A stretch of DNA of 64,000 bases from Strigops habroptila (taxonomy: Eukaryota; Chordata; Aves; Psittaciformes; Psittacidae): the NCBI RefSeq assembly GCF_004027225.2, contig NC_044288.2:1828719-1892718 (forward strand). Reading direction: 5' to 3'. Below the pieces are notes generated by a model. It saw nothing but the letters and a program-made list of their open reading frames with translations. It had not been told where the DNA came from and made no database searches. Shown piece after piece: positions 61,184-64,000 of the stretch. Position numbers and translations under genes: made by a program. How positions within the stretch are numbered: the first letter of the stretch is position 1; each line of letters opens with the position of its first letter.

Positions 61184-64000
61184 TTATGTGCTGGCTGCTG
61201 CTGAGGCCACAGAGCTGGCCCGAGACCCGGAGCTCAGGGGGCGTGGGAGGGTGATGGTGCAGCACGAGACACCCACAGTGGCCTCGGGGAGGTCCTTGTC
61301 CTCAGCCCATTCATTGAGTTCAGGATTGTAGCACTGGACACATTTCTGATACCTCTTCCCACTCTCATTCCAGCCACCCACCAGGCACAAGCGCCCCTCC
61401 AGCAGAGCCACCCCGGCCGTGCTGACCCCCGTGGGCAGCGGTGCCATGTAACTCCACTGCCCCGTGAGCGGGCTGTAGCACTCAACGGGCATCACGTCCA
61501 CCCGCTCGCCCTGGGGACCCACCTGGCTCCCACCCAGTACATAGGCTCGGTCGGCCACGGTGGCCGCGCAGTGCCAGCCCCGGGGGGTGCTGAGCCTTGC
61601 CTGCTCCCTCCAGGAGTCGGTGCTGGGCTCGTAGCAGAGCACGGTGCGGGAATAGGCATGGCTGATGTAGCCGCCGGTGACCAGGAGCTGGCCGGCGATG
61701 ACGGTGGTGGCGTGGCAGCAGCGGGCTGTCTCCAGGCTCGCCTTGCTCTGCCAGCTGTTGGTGGTGGGGACGTAGCACTCCACAGATGCCAAAGGGCCCT
61801 CGGCGTTGCGCCCTCCCACAGCGTAGAGGAGCCCGTGGCAGGCGCTGAGGCTGAAGTGTGACCTCCTGTGCTGCATGCTGGCCAGGTGCAGCCATGTGTT
61901 GAAGCGCGGGTCGTACCTGGGGACAAAGGGAGATCTGTCTGGCCAGGACTGACACCAGAACCACGGGGAGAGGTGGGGCCTGACAAACATCTGCCTTTGG
62001 GGGAGGCAATTCGTGCTCTGAAGAGCCTTTCTGTCTTCTCCAGCAGTAAAAACCCCTCTGGAGAGGCCGTGCAGATGGAGATGATGGCACTGCACAGGAC
62101 TAGATCCTGCCCGTGGCTGCTGGCATTGCTGCTGTAGCTCCTGGGATGGCCCAGCAGTGCTCCTTCCACCACAGCTCTAGCCTGGCTCGGAAATGGTGAG
62201 CGCTATAGATCTGAGGTGTCCCCAGGTACTATCACTGTCTCCTCTATCGGGTCTTGGTGGGTAGAAGAGGACCTAGGGACAAGCCTTCCCTGCCCACCCT
62301 GCTAGGCCAAAGCCAGGCACATGACAAGAGGCCAGTTCCTGTGTGCCCATGAGACAGCAGAGGGAACTGGAGCTGCCATTGCCCAGAGCAATGCCACAAG
62401 GACTAAGGCCAGGCTGGGGAAGGTGGATGAGCTACTGGCCAGAAACAGGAAGCCAGTGGGGCCCTTCAACCTGCCTTGGTGCAGGAGAAAGAGCCCATGA
62501 CAGCTCCTAGCTGAAGTGGGGTGACCAGCAGCTGCTCAGGGCTGGTCTCGAGCAGTGCTGACACTGACAGTGTGTGTGGAGCCTCAGGTGGCTGAGCCAA
62601 GCCGTGGGCAGAGCCGCTGGGGAGGTCAGGTTTATGTTGCAAACCAAATACTGCATGCCAGGTTGCCACGGTTACTCCTTTGTTTTTGACAAGTAATCCC
62701 TTGGGGATCCAGTGACAGGTTTATGGGGATTTAGGAAATAAACCTTGTCTTTTAAATGATGGAGAGAGACATGGAGGTGGAGAGAAGAAAGCCTGAAGGG
62801 CAACAGGAATCTTACGGGCAGTAAATAGACCCAAAAATGAACCCAGGCAAACCAGAGAGCGGGTGGAGGCTGGCTCTGGACTGAACACCCTGCATGGCCA
62901 CATGGGGCTGGCCTTACCTGCTCAGGCTGCTGACAGCGTGCTTGGCCTGGTTCCTGGCATCGTTCTGGTCTTCCCCACCTGCGATGTAGATGAATCCATC
63001 CATCACCACCACACACTGGTTAAAACTTTTTGCTGGCATCTCCGTCAGCTTATGCCAGTTTCCCTCTGCATCCCTGTAGCTGATCTCCCTGCTCAGAGCC
63101 TTCTCGGTCAACGCTGGCCGACCCCCAACTGTGACAAGCACTCTCTGGCCTCCCCGTATCCTGGTTCTCCGCGACTGAAGGCTGTTCTGCTGGTGGGGGA
63201 GCAGGTGGTAATTCATGGCATCGACGAGGAGCTTGTGGCACTGTGGATCTTGCATCATGCGTGGCACAGGTTGCACATGGTTGACCAAGTCTGGAGCTGA
63301 GATGGTGCCAAACCGAATGTTGCTCAGGAGGTCGGCAGCGTACCGGACCCGTTTCGGGTCAAACTCCAGCCACTTGACAGCAATCTGGAAGGCAGCAACC
63401 TCGCTGGGTATCTGCAGGCCGTCGTCCATCAGCAGCTCATTGATCTGATCAAAGGGGAGTTTCATGAACTGATCAGTCTTGGAGAACTCCAGGAAGTTTT
63501 CCCGGATGAATTTCCGCGTGGCATCTTTCACCTGGTTGAGGCCGAAGGTGGCCGAGATGTTGGCGATGTACACGCAGTTCTCCACAGCCATCTCCCGCAG
63601 GAGGAAGTTGCTGCACATGTTGAGCAGCGCTGGCACCTGCAGCTGGGTGGCCGCGGCGATGGTGCTGCCGATGGTGTAGAGCGAGAGGCTCAGCTTCCCC
63701 GTGTAGGCATAGGTGATGGTGGCGGCGAGGCCCGGCGGGGACACGGCGTGGAGCTCCACGCGGGGCAGCTGAGGCTCTCTCTGCAGCAGGCGGTGGAAGT
63801 ACTCGCTGCAGGAAGCCAGGATGAGTTTATGCACCTCGAAGGACTTCGTTTTGGTGGCGATGGTGAGGTCGCAGAGGAACCGCTTCTGGCGCATCTGGTT
63901 CATCCCCTCCAGAAGGCTGGCTCCGTGGTCCGGTGCTTCGACCTCCGTGGCTGTGCAGTGGAAGCCGTTGGAGCCGCTGTCGTACAAGCTATTCAAGTGA
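61184..64000 (-). CDS. KLHL31-like BTB-BACK-Kelch protein; N-terminus off the right edge
   Basis: Putative Cullin-3 substrate adaptor. Two exons are visible (minus): the first from the window edge to 62918 and the second 61916-61184, joined AG/GTAAGG to CCCCAG/G, giving about 604 codons. There is no Met near the edge, so roughly 30 N-terminal residues are missing compared with human KLHL31 (634 aa). The BTB domain is [18 protein letters not shown] through [17 protein letters not shown], the BACK domain follows ([40 protein letters not shown]), and six Kelch blades run from [10 protein letters not shown] to CCTITLPRP. The tail [15 protein letters not shown] resembles the end of KLHL31. Identity to KLHL31 is very high through SRRTRIRGG and [17 protein letters not shown], yet human KLHL31 lies on chromosome 6, so this is probably a paralogue (possibly the gene called KLHL43 in some vertebrates), not the orthologue. 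Confidence 0.88.
61917..62917 (-). other. single visible intron of the KLHL31-like gene
   Basis: 1 kb with standard GT-AG ends and no other recognisable content. Confidence 0.7.

Overview
This window comes from a bird genome. CR1 LINE fragments with the typical avian 3' end are present, introns are short, CpG islands are strong, and the gene order TRIT1-MYCL-MFSD2A-CAP1-PPT1 is the conserved vertebrate block that in human lies on 1p34. The compact, GC-rich layout suggests a microchromosome. I see no complete transposons, no retroviral elements and no bacterial-type features.

Layout, left to right: (1) TRIT1 on the minus strand (start codon at 10837, running off the left edge), a tRNA isopentenyltransferase, with eight of its exons visible; (2) a 0.25-kb array of eight RFX/X-box-like palindromes just upstream of TRIT1; (3) MYCL on the minus strand (coding 14139-17404) with a readable TATA/CCAAT/octamer/E2F promoter; (4) a 5-6 kb intergenic stretch with one textbook CTCF motif and a CR1 fragment; (5) MFSD2A on the plus strand (23697-32591, 14 coding exons), the lysophosphatidylcholine/DHA symporter; (6) about 5 kb of intergenic DNA; (7) CAP1 on the plus strand (non-coding exon ending at 38369, coding 43086-49683); (8) PPT1 on the minus strand (51736-55862), tail-to-tail with CAP1; (9) RPL11 on the plus strand (56362-59503), head-to-head with PPT1; (10) a KLHL31-like BTB-Kelch gene on the minus strand (61184 to the right edge).

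The genes do not form a single pathway. They are housekeeping or tissue genes that share CpG-island promoters and shared ends. In human, PPT1 (1p34) and RPL11 (1p36) are not neighbours, so the PPT1/RPL11 junction marks a rearrangement relative to mammals.

All exon joins were built by eye from splice sites, reading phase and remembered human orthologue sequences. In every multi-exon gene the phases close without a break. The most notable items are the X-box array, an AT-AC (U12-type) intron in TRIT1 that restores exact alignment to the human protein, CTCF-like motifs pointing outward at the PPT1/RPL11 divergent promoter, a KLHL31 paralogue, and a cluster of exact Pumilio elements in the MFSD2A 3' UTR.
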